A stretch of DNA of 64,000 bases from Costus lasius (lineage: Eukaryota > Streptophyta > Magnoliopsida > Zingiberales > Costaceae): positions 8,928,001-8,992,000 of the forward strand of contig JANVAS020000203.1 in NCBI GenBank assembly GCA_027563935.2, given 5' to 3'. How positions within the stretch are numbered: the stretch's first letter is position 1; each line of letters begins with the position of its first letter. The translations under genes and the position numbers were made by a program. The notes beneath the pieces were generated by a model. That model saw only the letters and a list, made by a program, of their open reading frames with translations, did not search any database and had not been told where the DNA came from. Shown here piece after piece: positions 23,586 through 33,276 of the stretch.

Positions 23586-26500
23586 ATGGCTACTAGATCC
23601 GGTGCCCCCTATGGTCTCAATCAAGCTATTGACCATGAGGTGAGTGCCCTCTCAATTGAAATGGCCTCCCTTAGAGAAACCCTAGCAACCCTTCAACACT
23701 CCATAGGTGTCATAGACAATAGGCTTAACACCCTAGAGTCTAACTCTAAGATGGATCCCCAAACTACTAGCCGACCTAATAGTGGATCCCACCCAAGGGA
23801 ACCAAATGTTCAAGGATCTCCTTCACACACCCCTAGAGTCAATCATGCTCAAACCGAATGGGAAGGGCCTCATGCCCCACAAGCCCCCTATCATAGACCT
23901 AGAGAGTATGATGTGCAACGTGCCATCAAGATCAACCCCCCTACTTTTGGTGGGTCTCTTAACCCCAAGGAGTTCCTAGATTGGGCCACAAAGTTAGACC
24001 AATACTTTGAATATAGCCTTATGCACCATGAAAGTAAGGTTAGGTTCACAAAGTGCCTATTAGAAGGATCCGCTAGACTCTACTGGACCCATGTCGAAAG
24101 AACTATAGAAAGGGATGGTAAGCCACCCGTTGAATCTTGGGATGAAATGAAATACCTACTTAGGCAAAAGTATGTCCCACCTGGTTTCATGCAAAAGCTT
24201 AAGGATGAACTTAATAGTCACACTCAAGGCTCCTCTACTGTAGAAGCCTATCAATCTAAGCTAGAAGAACTTCTCATTAGGTGTGAAGCCAAGGAAGACC
24301 AAGGTATGACCCTAAGTCGATTCAAGAATGGCCTTAGACCTGACATTAAGAGGGCCTTGACCTATTTTCAATTAGATACCCCGGAGATAGCTTATCAAAG
24401 GGCCATAGAAGTTGAACAAGAACTTAAGAATAGAAAGGAAGCCCTCCCTCCCCGGCCCATCTATAGGCCAGCTCCTATGCACTTGCCTTCTAGCTCAAAC
24501 CCAAAACCAAGAACTGCTCCAACTACAGACAACTCCATCCCCACTTGTTATAACTGTAGGCAGAAGGGACATTTTGCAAAAGAGTGTCCTAAGAAGGTCA
24601 TGAAGGTCATGGTCCTAACTGAGGAAGACATAGACCCTGAGCCCACCCTTGAGGAAGACCCTGATCAAGAGATTGAAGTCAATGACTATGACAGTAGTGA
24701 TGATATCTTCAACACCTTAGGGGTAGTTAGATGTACCCTTGTCAAACCTACCCCCACTGAGGACTGGCGCCGAACCAGTATCTTCCACACCTACACCAAA
24801 TGCCATGGTCACATGTGCAAGGTGGTCATTGATGGTGGAAGCAGCCTCAATGCTGTCTCCCACATAGCTGCTACAAAACTGAACCTCAAGATGGAACCCC
24901 GACCTAGTCCTTACAATATTTCCTGGGTTAACCAAACCAGTGTCCCTGTGACCCATAGGTGCCTCGTACCTATCCAGTTTGGTACATATGAGGACAAGAT
25001 TTGGTGCGACGTCCTTACTATGGATGTAGCTCAAATCCTCTTAGGACGCCCCTGGTTATATGACATGGATGTTGTCCACTACGGTCGGACCAATACCTAT
25101 GTCTTTACCCATAAGGATCAAAAGATTAGGTTGAAACCCTCTCTTCCCAAAGAACTTAGGGCCACAACTAGTAAGGGTAAGATAGAGGAACCCAAGAAAG
25201 ACCAGCCTACCATTCAACTTATAAGGCCTCAAACTTTCACTAAGGAAATTATAGAAGATCAACCCCTTTATACCTTAGTCATCAAAGAAGTCAACCCTGA
25301 AGTAGAAGAGAAGCCTTCCCCAGAAGTAGAATCTTTACTCCAAGAATTTAGTGAGCTCACTCCAGAGGACCTCCCTGAAGGACTGCCACCTCTTAGGGAT
25401 ATACAACATGCCATAGACCTAGTCCCAGGATCCTCTCTTCCCAACCTACCCCACTATAGGATGAACCCTACCGAGCATGAGGAGCTCAAAAGACAAGTAG
25501 ACGATTTATTGTGTAAGGGTTACATCAGGGAAAGCCTAAGTCCCTGCGCCGTCCCAGCCCTTCTTACCCCAAAGAAGGATGGCAGCTGGCGCATGTGTAT
25601 AGATTGTAGAGCTATTAACAAGATTACCATCAAGTATAGGTTCCCCATACCTAGGCTTGATGACATGCTAGATATGTTAGTAGGGTCCAAATGGTTTTCC
25701 AAGCTTGACCTCAGGAGTGGGTACCATCAGGTTAGGATTAGAGAAGGGGATGAGTGGAAGACCGCCTTCAAAACCAAAGACGGCTTATATGAATGGTTAG
25801 TCATGCCTTTCGGGCTAACCAATGCCCCTTCCACATTTATGAGACTTATGACCCAAGTGCTTAGACCCTACATAGGGAAGTTCCTAGTTGTATACTTTGA
25901 TGACATACTTATCTATAGTAAGTCACAAAAGGAGCACCTAGGGCACTTAAGGCAGACTTTAACCCTTCTTAGAGATGAAAAGCTTTATGTCAACCTGAAG
26001 AAATGTTCTTTTCTATCTCCAAAAGTTGTCTTTTTAGGGTTTATTGTTTCTAACCTAGGGCTTCAAGCTGATCCATCCAAAGTCCAAGCCATATTAGACT
26101 GGCCAGAGCCCAAGACCCTTACTGAAGTTAGGAGTTTTCATGGCCTTGCTACCTTCTACCGTAGGTTCATACGGAATTTTAGCACCATAGTAGCTCCTAT
26201 CACCAATTGCATGAAACAAGGGGACTTTAGTTGGACCAAGTCTGCCAATAGGGCTTTCACTGAGCTTAAGAGTAGGATGACCTCTGCCCCTGTTTTAAGA
26301 TTGCCTGACTTTGGCAAGGTCTTTGAGGTTGATTGTGATGCTTCTGGCATTGGCATAGGTGGGACCCTCAGCCAAGAAGGTCACCCTATTGCCTTCTTCA
26401 GTGAAAAGCTGAATGAGGCCAAGCAGAAATACTCAACCTACGACAAAGAGTTCTATGCCGTGGTTCAATCTTTGAGGCATTGGCGGCACTACCTTCTCCA

Positions 26501-28223
26501 CCATGAGTTTACCTTAAATAGTGACCACCAAGCCCTATCTTACCTTAGTGCCCAAAGGAAACTCAATGCTAGACATGCCAAATGGGTAGAATATTTACAA
26601 CAGTACACTTTTGTCTTAAAACACAAATCTGGATCTAACAACAAAGTTGCTGATGCTCTCAGTAGGGTAGTCTTCATTTTACAAACTATGCATGCTGAAC
26701 TTGTAGGATTTGAACATATGAAAACTGCTTACCTAGATTGCCCTGACTTTTCTGCTATTTATGATGATATGACTAGAGATCCTATGAGTCACCCCATGTA
26801 CACCCTTAGGGATGGGTATCTCTTCCTTGGGCCAACACTCTGTGTGCCTAAGTCCTCAATCCGGGATTTCCTAATTTGGGAACTCCATGGAGGAGGGTCT
26901 GCTGGGCACCATGGTCGAGAGAAGACCCGTGCCTTGGTCGAGGAAAGATTCTTTTGGCCTCAACTCTACCGAGATGTGGCCAAGGTAGTTAGGCACTGTG
27001 GAACCTGTCAATCCACTAAAGTCCAGAAGCACAATTTTGGACTGTACACCCCTCTGCCTATTCCCCAGGCACCGTGGCAGGACATTAGTATGGACTTTGT
27101 TCTAGGATTGCCTAGGACTGCTGCTAGGCATGACTCCATTTATGTTGTGGTAGACCGGTTCACAAAAATGGCCCATTTCATACCTTGCACTAAAACTACC
27201 GATGCCTCACATATGGCTAGGATCTTCTTTAGAGACATTGTTAGGCAGCATGGTACCCCTCTCACTATAGTCTCGGATAGAGACACCAGGTTTGTCAGCC
27301 ATTTCTGGAGGACTCTATGGGCCCTATTAGGCACAAAACTGAAGTTCTCAACGGCCTACCATCCCCAGACGGATGGGCAGACCGAAGTGGTCAACAGATC
27401 ACTTGGGAGCATCCTTAGGAGCCTCGTAGGAGAACACCCCAGTGATTGGGACAAGCTGTTACCTACAGCTGAGTTTTCCTACAATAGTGTGCCAAACAGG
27501 ACTACTGGTTTGTCTCCTTTCCAAGCAAACTTAGGATACCAACCTAACAAGCCTATTGACCTATTTTCTGCCCCTAAACATTGCAAGACCTCTATTTCGG
27601 CCCGAGATTATGCTTTTCATATTTCGCAATTACATCATGAGCTATTCAGTAAGATTCAGGACTCTGTCAATCAATATCGTGATGATACTAATAAACATCG
27701 CCGAGAGAAGGTATTTTCTGTAGGGGATCAGGTAATGTTGCGGGTCCGTGAGGAGCGCATCCAAGGACCCGGCCGCAAGTTGGACGCCAAGGGCATCGGG
27801 CCCTTCACTATTCTGAAGAAGGTCAACAATAATGCCTATCTCCTGGACCTACCACCAGAACTGGGGATATCCTCCACCATCAATGTGGAGGATCTGACGC
27901 TGTATCATCCGCCTCTCTCTATACAAGAACCAGACACTTACCACGACTCAGAGATTGAGGCCATACTCGAGGACCAGACCCGACTCACCCCTGATGAGGT
28001 ACAGCTTTATTACCGCATCAAATTTACTGATGGTGAGGAGGCCTGGCTTCCCGAGGCTGAGCTTGCTAGGTCCGCACCCGAGCTTCTCCAAGGGTACAGA
28101 GATAATTCTCCAGAGGAGAATTTTTCCCACCCCGGGAGAGCTGATGTGGGACCAAAGCAGGATCTTCGGAGGTCCACCCGGGTCCGAAAGAAGCCCTCTC
28201 GGTATGGCTATCCTAGCCATTAG
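23586..28223 (+). CDS. gag-pol: Gyp-D gag-pol polyprotein, intact 1545 aa
   Basis: A single frame from ATG at 23586, 162 bp after the LTR. Gag occupies about residues 1-340, with one CCHC knuckle CYNCRQKGHFAKEC at 321-334. Protease has IDGGSS (Asp416). Reverse transcriptase carries YFDD at 770-773, and RNase H VDCDASG near 915-921. Integrase has the zinc-binding GHHG at 1107-1110 with CGTC at 1138-1141, and catalytic residues Asp1170, Asp1231 and Glu1267, the last two separated by 35 residues. A chromodomain-like segment spans about 1456-1504. The last 26 residues, basic and ending near RYGYPSH, are encoded within the 3' LTR. No stop or frameshift is visible, so it could be autonomous. The particle and integration roles are known for the family; activity here is not shown. 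Confidence 0.95.
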   Translation: MATRSGAPYGLNQAIDHEVSALSIEMASLRETLATLQHSIGVIDNRLNTLESNSKMDPQTTSRPNSGSHPREPNVQGSPSHTPRVNHAQTEWEGPHAPQAPYHRPREYDVQRAIKINPPTFGGSLNPKEFLDWATKLDQYFEYSLMHHESKVRFTKCLLEGSARLYWTHVERTIERDGKPPVESWDEMKYLLRQKYVPPGFMQKLKDELNSHTQGSSTVEAYQSKLEELLIRCEAKEDQGMTLSRFKNGLRPDIKRALTYFQLDTPEIAYQRAIEVEQELKNRKEALPPRPIYRPAPMHLPSSSNPKPRTAPTTDNSIPTCYNCRQKGHFAKECPKKVMKVMVLTEEDIDPEPTLEEDPDQEIEVNDYDSSDDIFNTLGVVRCTLVKPTPTEDWRRTSIFHTYTKCHGHMCKVVIDGGSSLNAVSHIAATKLNLKMEPRPSPYNISWVNQTSVPVTHRCLVPIQFGTYEDKIWCDVLTMDVAQILLGRPWLYDMDVVHYGRTNTYVFTHKDQKIRLKPSLPKELRATTSKGKIEEPKKDQPTIQLIRPQTFTKEIIEDQPLYTLVIKEVNPEVEEKPSPEVESLLQEFSELTPEDLPEGLPPLRDIQHAIDLVPGSSLPNLPHYRMNPTEHEELKRQVDDLLCKGYIRESLSPCAVPALLTPKKDGSWRMCIDCRAINKITIKYRFPIPRLDDMLDMLVGSKWFSKLDLRSGYHQVRIREGDEWKTAFKTKDGLYEWLVMPFGLTNAPSTFMRLMTQVLRPYIGKFLVVYFDDILIYSKSQKEHLGHLRQTLTLLRDEKLYVNLKKCSFLSPKVVFLGFIVSNLGLQADPSKVQAILDWPEPKTLTEVRSFHGLATFYRRFIRNFSTIVAPITNCMKQGDFSWTKSANRAFTELKSRMTSAPVLRLPDFGKVFEVDCDASGIGIGGTLSQEGHPIAFFSEKLNEAKQKYSTYDKEFYAVVQSLRHWRHYLLHHEFTLNSDHQALSYLSAQRKLNARHAKWVEYLQQYTFVLKHKSGSNNKVADALSRVVFILQTMHAELVGFEHMKTAYLDCPDFSAIYDDMTRDPMSHPMYTLRDGYLFLGPTLCVPKSSIRDFLIWELHGGGSAGHHGREKTRALVEERFFWPQLYRDVAKVVRHCGTCQSTKVQKHNFGLYTPLPIPQAPWQDISMDFVLGLPRTAARHDSIYVVVDRFTKMAHFIPCTKTTDASHMARIFFRDIVRQHGTPLTIVSDRDTRFVSHFWRTLWALLGTKLKFSTAYHPQTDGQTEVVNRSLGSILRSLVGEHPSDWDKLLPTAEFSYNSVPNRTTGLSPFQANLGYQPNKPIDLFSAPKHCKTSISARDYAFHISQLHHELFSKIQDSVNQYRDDTNKHRREKVFSVGDQVMLRVREERIQGPGRKLDAKGIGPFTILKKVNNNAYLLDLPPELGISSTINVEDLTLYHPPLSIQEPDTYHDSEIEAILEDQTRLTPDEVQLYYRIKFTDGEEAWLPEAELARSAPELLQGYRDNSPEENFSHPGRADVGPKQDLRRSTRVRKKPSRYGYPSH
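28104..28122 (+). repeat. Inverted repeat just before the Gyp-D 3' LTR
   Basis: AATTCTCC, a 3-nt AGA loop and GGAGAATT form a perfect 8-bp hairpin about 20 bp upstream of the LTR, inside coding sequence, followed by a T run and a purine-rich GGGAGAG. The same structure is recognisable in remnant Gyp-H (about 2548-2567), where one arm carries an extra A. Confidence 0.5.
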
Positions 28224-29925
28224 ATACGGCTTCCTTAGGACCCCCTTTTGTTGCTTATTTTGTCTTAGACTAGGGTGCATCATATGGTAGGTTAGATCCA
28301 CCCACCAATTACACCATGTAGTTACATGCCTAGGATCCGCCACTTATGTATAGTAGGTTAGTGCATGAAATTAATGTAATAGTATAGGTCAACTCCATTC
28401 TTGGAATGCAAGTCAAAATCAGGTCAAGACAACTCCAAGAGATGCCATGGGCCATCAGCCCAACTCATGAAGAAATCAGCCCACCCCAATGGATCAACAC
28501 CACAAGCATCCCAAATTCCACCATCCTAGTTGGCAGCCATGTGGAGTTGCCTTCATCTCTAATCAAGTCAAGGAGCAGCCAGCTCAATGACCTATTTCAG
28601 CTCAACATGCGCCAGCCATCAAAGTCAAGGGGCAGCTTGAAACAATGCCCACTTCAGTCCATCATGCGCCAGCCCCCAAAGTCAAGGAGCAGCCTGCACT
28701 TTGCAACAACTTCAGTCCCTTCAAGTGCCAGCCGCCCATGCCAATTTGCAGCCTGCAATGTCAGCCATCAGCAGCCTCTTCAGTCCACTCTCATCTCAGA
28801 TTTCGAGCTTACTAACCTGCTGAAGACTCCAAAGTTCAAACTCCAAACAACCGCCCATTTGGAAGAAGAGATCAGCCCATTGAGTTGTCTACATCATGCT
28901 TGCTTGTGTGACTTGTTTTGAGCTTAGGGAGATAACCGTTGGAGACTCCCCTATATGATGTAGTCCTCTTGTAAAGTGAAGTTCTTAGTGTTGAATGAAA
29001 TTTCAAATTCTGAAGTGTGTCTTCAAATGGTGTGTGTCACCTAACCCCTCTCATCCCTCCAACCCTTGCCGAGAGCCCCCTTTCCATCCCCTCTTGCTCT
29101 TCCACCTTCTTCCACCATATGCGCTTGTCTTGAAGATGGGAGCTCACGCCACTTCCTCCCTCTAGCCTTGAAGAGCCTTCAATCAAGAGGAGGAGCTGGA
29201 CACATTCGAGACTCAAGAAGGTGCCATCAACTCCATGCCGAGAACAAGCCACCCCCACTTTAGCTAAGTCTTCTTCCCCTTTGGGTCATTGTTCTTTGTT
29301 ACTTGTTGTTGTGGTTCTTTGATACTTGTTGGACAGCCCCTTTGCACTCACGCTTGCTTTCTGCAGGAGGCGCAAGGCCATGGGATGACAAGCAAGCTAT
29401 CCCCTCTTTTCTTCCCCTAAGCCTAGATAGTCTAAACTATGTTAACAAGGGAATTTGGAGTCTAGCCTCCCCCTTGATTGTCTTGTGTATTGGCCTCTTA
29501 ATATTATTTTCAAAATTCACCCACGCATGTGTGGGATGCTGCAATGACATGTGTGTAAGCTCATAGGGCCCTACTTCGTGAGATTCCACCATTGGACCGG
29601 TGAAGAACGGGAAGGACACCCTTTCTATTCTCAAAGGGTGCAAGGTGAGTTCCTCCCTTAGAGTAGCTTTATTGCTTATGATAGAACCGCATGTTAGATC
29701 TATTTGAGGCTATAGAACCGCATGTTTAAGTTTGTTCAAAGTTCCAACTTATCTAGAAGCACATGCTAGGTTGCTCTTGTTGATTAGTTTCGGTTTTCCC
29801 TATTATCGACCAAAACAAGCTAATTTCGAACTACGATAGCTTAAGGGGTTTATTAAGCTATACTTAATTATCAAAATGTTTTCAAAACGCGTTGTTTGAA
29901 TGTTGCATGCTTGGCCCCCCCATCA
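28142..29925 (+). repeat. Gyp-D 3' LTR
   Basis: 1784 bp, with no difference from the 5' LTR seen by eye. Its first 82 bp are also the end of the gag-pol frame. It is followed by GATGG, the target duplication, and then Cop-C leader sequence. Confidence 0.95.
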
Positions 29926-30264
29926 GATGGTCTGATCAGACTTTTGGATCTAACCTAGGGGGGTGACTTCAACCCTAATAACCCGTCTAAGGGTTTAATG
30001 CAAGGCTTTAGATCTATAGTGAGTCGCGCATGTGATGTTGGTTTTTAAGAAAACATACAATATGCGCCAACTGAAGACATAAACATATGATATGCGCCAA
30101 CTTGAAAACATAAACATATGATATGCGCCAACTTGAAAACATGCGCAAGCATGAAAAACTTTCACAAACTTGTACTATCGCATGTAACATATAGATCATG
30201 TTAAAGGATCACAAAGAAAGCAAACATATTATCATGCATGATAAACCTTCCCTCTGATACCAAT
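29926..30264 (-). other. Cop-C leader, LTR-proximal part
   Basis: The remainder of the Cop-C leader between Gyp-D and the 5' LTR. It includes the primer site CTCTGATACCA at about 30252-30262, complementary to initiator Met tRNA on the element strand, and a local 31-bp tandem repeat. Confidence 0.8.
30061..30145 (-). repeat. 31-bp tandem repeats in the Cop-C leader
   Basis: TATGCGCCAA recurs at 30061, 30091 and 30122 with near-identical ACATAAACATATGA spacers. Cop-B and Cop-A have only dispersed ATGCGCCAA words at this position, so the tandem form appears specific to this copy or its subgroup. Confidence 0.75.
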
Positions 30265-31951
30265 TGAAGGTCCCCTAGACAAGGGGGGCGAAACCCTAAT
30301 AGGAGGCGCAACAAAAACTTCTAGCGGAATCTAGGGTTTCTAATAGATCGCATAGCATATAATATGATCAACTTTCAATGAGAAGCGATACTCACCATTG
30401 CCATCACTTGGATGGTGTCTTGGAGACAAAGGCGCAAGCGAACCTTCTCCTAAGTCTCGCACACAAGATGATCAATGCGCTTCTTCCTTGGTGCTCCTTG
30501 TGCTAGCAAGGTTCCAAGGTTGTCTTGCCGAATGGAAAGGAAAAGAGAGATCCTTGCTTGGTCGAATGTTTCCTCTTGTCGTCCACTCCTCCACCCATGA
30601 GAGTGCAAGAGACGAATGCTCAAGCGGCGTCAAGAGAGCAAGAGACGAGAATAGTATTCTCTTGGCGTGAACGTGAGATGTGGTCACGTTAAGAGATGTG
30701 CTATCTAAAAATAGCATCCCATTTCTTCACTTGCGACCATGTATCACCCCAATCGCCAATGCCTCTTATCACTTGAACCATGCGCTCAACCAATGAGCTG
30801 GTTCAAATCCATTTGGTTCAATAACCAAATAAACCAAGCAATCAGTCCAGACCATAATAAAACCTTAAGGCTCTTAATCTGACCGTCGATCTCTTGATGC
30901 TTCTGATCTGACCAATCCAGCATCCATTCTCTCGATCGAAGCTTACCGATCTCAAGCCCTAATCAATCAAACATGATCAGACCAGATCTCACTCACAATC
31001 AGAGATTAAATCCCTTTAAACTGAACCCAAACAATTCAGTCCACACGATCTGACTTAAGTAAGCCATATCATCAAATTGTGCGACCCTGAGGGTTTCCTT
31101 TAAATGTCGGTAACGATAACTCACGTTTATCACGATCAGTGAGGGGTATCTAGCAACACATCACTGTCTCCCGATATAAAGGAAATAGTCTTCCAAGACT
31201 ACACCCAAACCATAGCACAAGTGTGAATCCACATCACTAGGCATATATGTTTCCTTTGCCACTGGATGTTCTTATTGGACAAGCGTGTCAAGCTTGTAGC
31301 TCCAATATGATGAGCATGATTAGATCAGATGAACACAGTCACCTGGGTATGGCCATACTCTTTTCTCAATCATCTCATCCAGGGGGCCCCTTTAGAACAT
31401 CACACTCCTTAAACAAGGAGACGGCAATCCTATGTCTATCACTAGTGCCCTAACCTGACTCAAGCTCATTATCCAAGATAGTCTATAACCATTATGTTTC
31501 AAATGATATTGAACTACCTCAAAACAATGACAATCATCATTTAGAAAACACAAGTGATCTCAAGTCAGAGGAAATGTGCCACTTGTCATATTCAAGGATT
31601 ATTCACATTGTGACAAACAATTGAATATCCTAGTAGGGTCTGTCCAGTACATCCAATGTACCCATGAGTCTACATCTTATTCCATGCTCGAAGCATCCTA
31701 TAAGACTAGAACACATATTAGTCTTAACCATATCAAGGTGTCTCATGTTCACCAAGACACATCGACTAAGGACTTAACTGCATGTCAGCCCAGCTGAACA
31801 GCATTGAGACATTATTCAGAAGAACATATATTGCAGCAGACAATGTAGCTAACTGAATAATAACCATGCCTTCATAAACATAAACGTTTATTACACGATA
31901 CTGTTACAATCCCAAGGCCTCAAACATTAGGCTTAAGGGCATACCCCAACA
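30265..31951 (-). repeat. Cop-C 5' LTR
   Basis: 1687 bp, pairing with 14517-16204. About 9 differences are visible, including a missing C near 31738. Followed by the duplication TGGTG at 31952-31956. Confidence 0.95.
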
Positions 31952-32819
31952 TGGTGTATTGTAATCTTTCCTCCATGCTAGCTTAGACATATTTTGGGAC
32001 ATGGGGAGTAATTTTCCTTGATTTGTAATGACTAGATAACTTTTATTTTGTCAGAATAGTTTTTTTATGATAATTCTACTTTTGTGATGTTTGTCTTTAA
32101 CTCTCCATATGTTTATATTTTCATGCTTGTTTTAGAATTTTACGAAATAGACTAAGAGGTTGATTGTGAAATTCGGAACCCTAGAAATCATCGAGTTTGG
32201 AACTTATCGTAAGAAATTATGTTTGTTCTTTGAATTCTGATTTTTAGTGATTCTATTGTCATGTTGATAATTTGAATCTAGGATGAGTTATTGTGTTAGA
32301 CTTGATTTGATGCTCCAAGAGATTGAGTATCGAATCGACGGAGAACCTTAAGTAGAACCTGTGTTGAGTTTCAGGATGCACGAGAGTGATCCTTGAGATT
32401 CCACTTGAGATGTTTGACTTAGAATTCGGATGCATGAGAGTGATCCTTGATTTCTTTGTTCAATGATTTACTTATTTTCAACATTGGATAGATCTTGCAC
32501 GAGAGTGAGGATTGGTCCTTTGTATGATTGTCTGCGCGAGATCGAGATGATCCTTTTATCAAGTAAATTATATCTTTGTCATATCAAAATTAGACTGGCA
32601 GCCTTTATTTCCTTCTGGTCATTGGAATTATGGTAGATGAAACCCTAGTCCCAGTTTTTCCCTCTGATCATCCTTTAGCACACTTTTCTGCATATTTTAC
32701 TTCATCATATTCGGTTTGCTTAGCTAGTGAGAAAACATTTATTTGGTACTTAACATGTAGGTCTCTGTGGTTCGATATTTTTATTACTTCGAAGTATCCG
32801 TGCACTTGCGGACACAACA
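31952..32819 (+). repeat. Gyp-E LTR, right part
   Basis: This resumes the Gyp-E LTR after Cop-C; 31952-31956 is the duplicated TGGTG. It ends CACAACA at 32819, directly before an Athila/Tat-type primer site. Together with 13667-14516 it gives an LTR of about 1.7 kb. GCACGAGAGTGATCCTTGA occurs twice in slightly varied form at about 32377-32450. Confidence 0.7.
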
Positions 32820-32821
32820 AG

Positions 32822-32843
32822 TTTTTGGCGCCATTGCCGGGGA
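32822..32843 (+). other. Gyp-E primer-binding site (tRNA-Asp type)
   Basis: TTTTGGCGCCATTGCCGGGG follows the LTR end within five bases. TGGCGCC-TTGCCGGGGA is the primer site long associated with Athila/Tat-type plant gypsy elements and complements a tRNA-Asp 3' end. It shows that the preceding LTR is a 5' LTR on the plus strand. Confidence 0.75.
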
Positions 32844-33077
32844 CCTTGGTTTTGTTAATATCAAAATAGTTGTTAGTATTGCTAGACTAAGTTTTAATTA
32901 TTTTAGATTTAACTTTGTTTTTTGTTTTTGCAGGTTTTGGATTTCACAAGTTGGGACAGGACTGTGATTTTTGAATTTACTTGTGTTTTGTGTTTTTGTG
33001 TTTTTTTTTATATTTGAAAAAAAATTCTAATTGATTGGTGATTAGATAATCTTTTTGTTCTTGATAGATTTGAAAAT
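32844..33077 (+). other. Gyp-E leader
   Basis: AT-rich leader with long T runs and a TTTTTGCAG sequence near 32930 that resembles a 3' splice site. No ORF of note. Confidence 0.5.
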
Positions 33078-33276
33078 ATGTCTTTTAATCACAGCTCGTG
33101 GGCAACTAAAAGAGGTGAGGTCTACATGCCACAAGGTAATTCTCTTGTAGATCAATTTAACTCTTATATGCATCACTCTAGAACATCTTATTCTCCTATT
33201 AGATGTGATATTTGTGGATGTTTTGATCACGTTGCATCTAACTGCCCAATTTTAATTTCTCCATATTCAAATTCAC
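33078..33276 (+). CDS. Gyp-E mini-Gag with zinc knuckle, cut by Cop-A
   Basis: The frame starts at ATG 33078 and is open to the Cop-A insertion; the codons after 33276 belong to the Cop-A LTR. The 66 or so native residues contain a CCHC knuckle CDICGCFDHVASNC (C-X2-C-X4-H-X4-C) about 45 residues from the start. A knuckle so close to the N-terminus differs from ordinary Gag, where it follows several hundred residues of capsid. This suggests a non-autonomous gypsy element coding only for a short nucleic-acid-binding protein, or a Gag with a large deletion. The true C-terminus lies beyond Cop-A, outside the window. Function is inferred from the knuckle only. Confidence 0.55.

Larger units (their letters stand above)
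21640..29925 (+). mobile_element. Gyp-D: complete, apparently intact CRM-like chromovirus
   Basis: An 8286-bp Ty3/gypsy element with two 1784-bp LTRs (21640-23423 and 28142-29925) and the exact duplication GATGG at 21635-21639 and 29926-29930. Its ends are TGATG and CATCA. I saw no difference between the LTRs on reading both through, which suggests a very recent insertion. It has an initiator-Met primer site and one 1545-codon gag-pol frame that runs 82 bp into the 3' LTR. The CRM-like label is inferred from RT/integrase sequence style and the LTR-overlapping C-terminus; Reina-like is the alternative. Confidence 0.95.
14517..31951 (-). mobile_element. Cop-C: complete Angela-like copia split by Gyp-D
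   Basis: A minus-strand element bounded by LTRs 14517-16204 (1688 bp) and 30265-31951 (1687 bp) and by the exact duplication TGGTG at 14512-14516 and 31952-31956. Removing Gyp-D and one GATGG leaves about 9.14 kb, close to Cop-B. The LTRs differ at about 9 sites including one 1-bp gap. It is the same family as Cop-B but a distinct subgroup: its LTR starts TGAAGGTCCCC rather than TGAAAGTCCCC on the plus strand. It interrupts the LTR of Gyp-E. Its coding frame has four nonsense codons. Confidence 0.95.
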
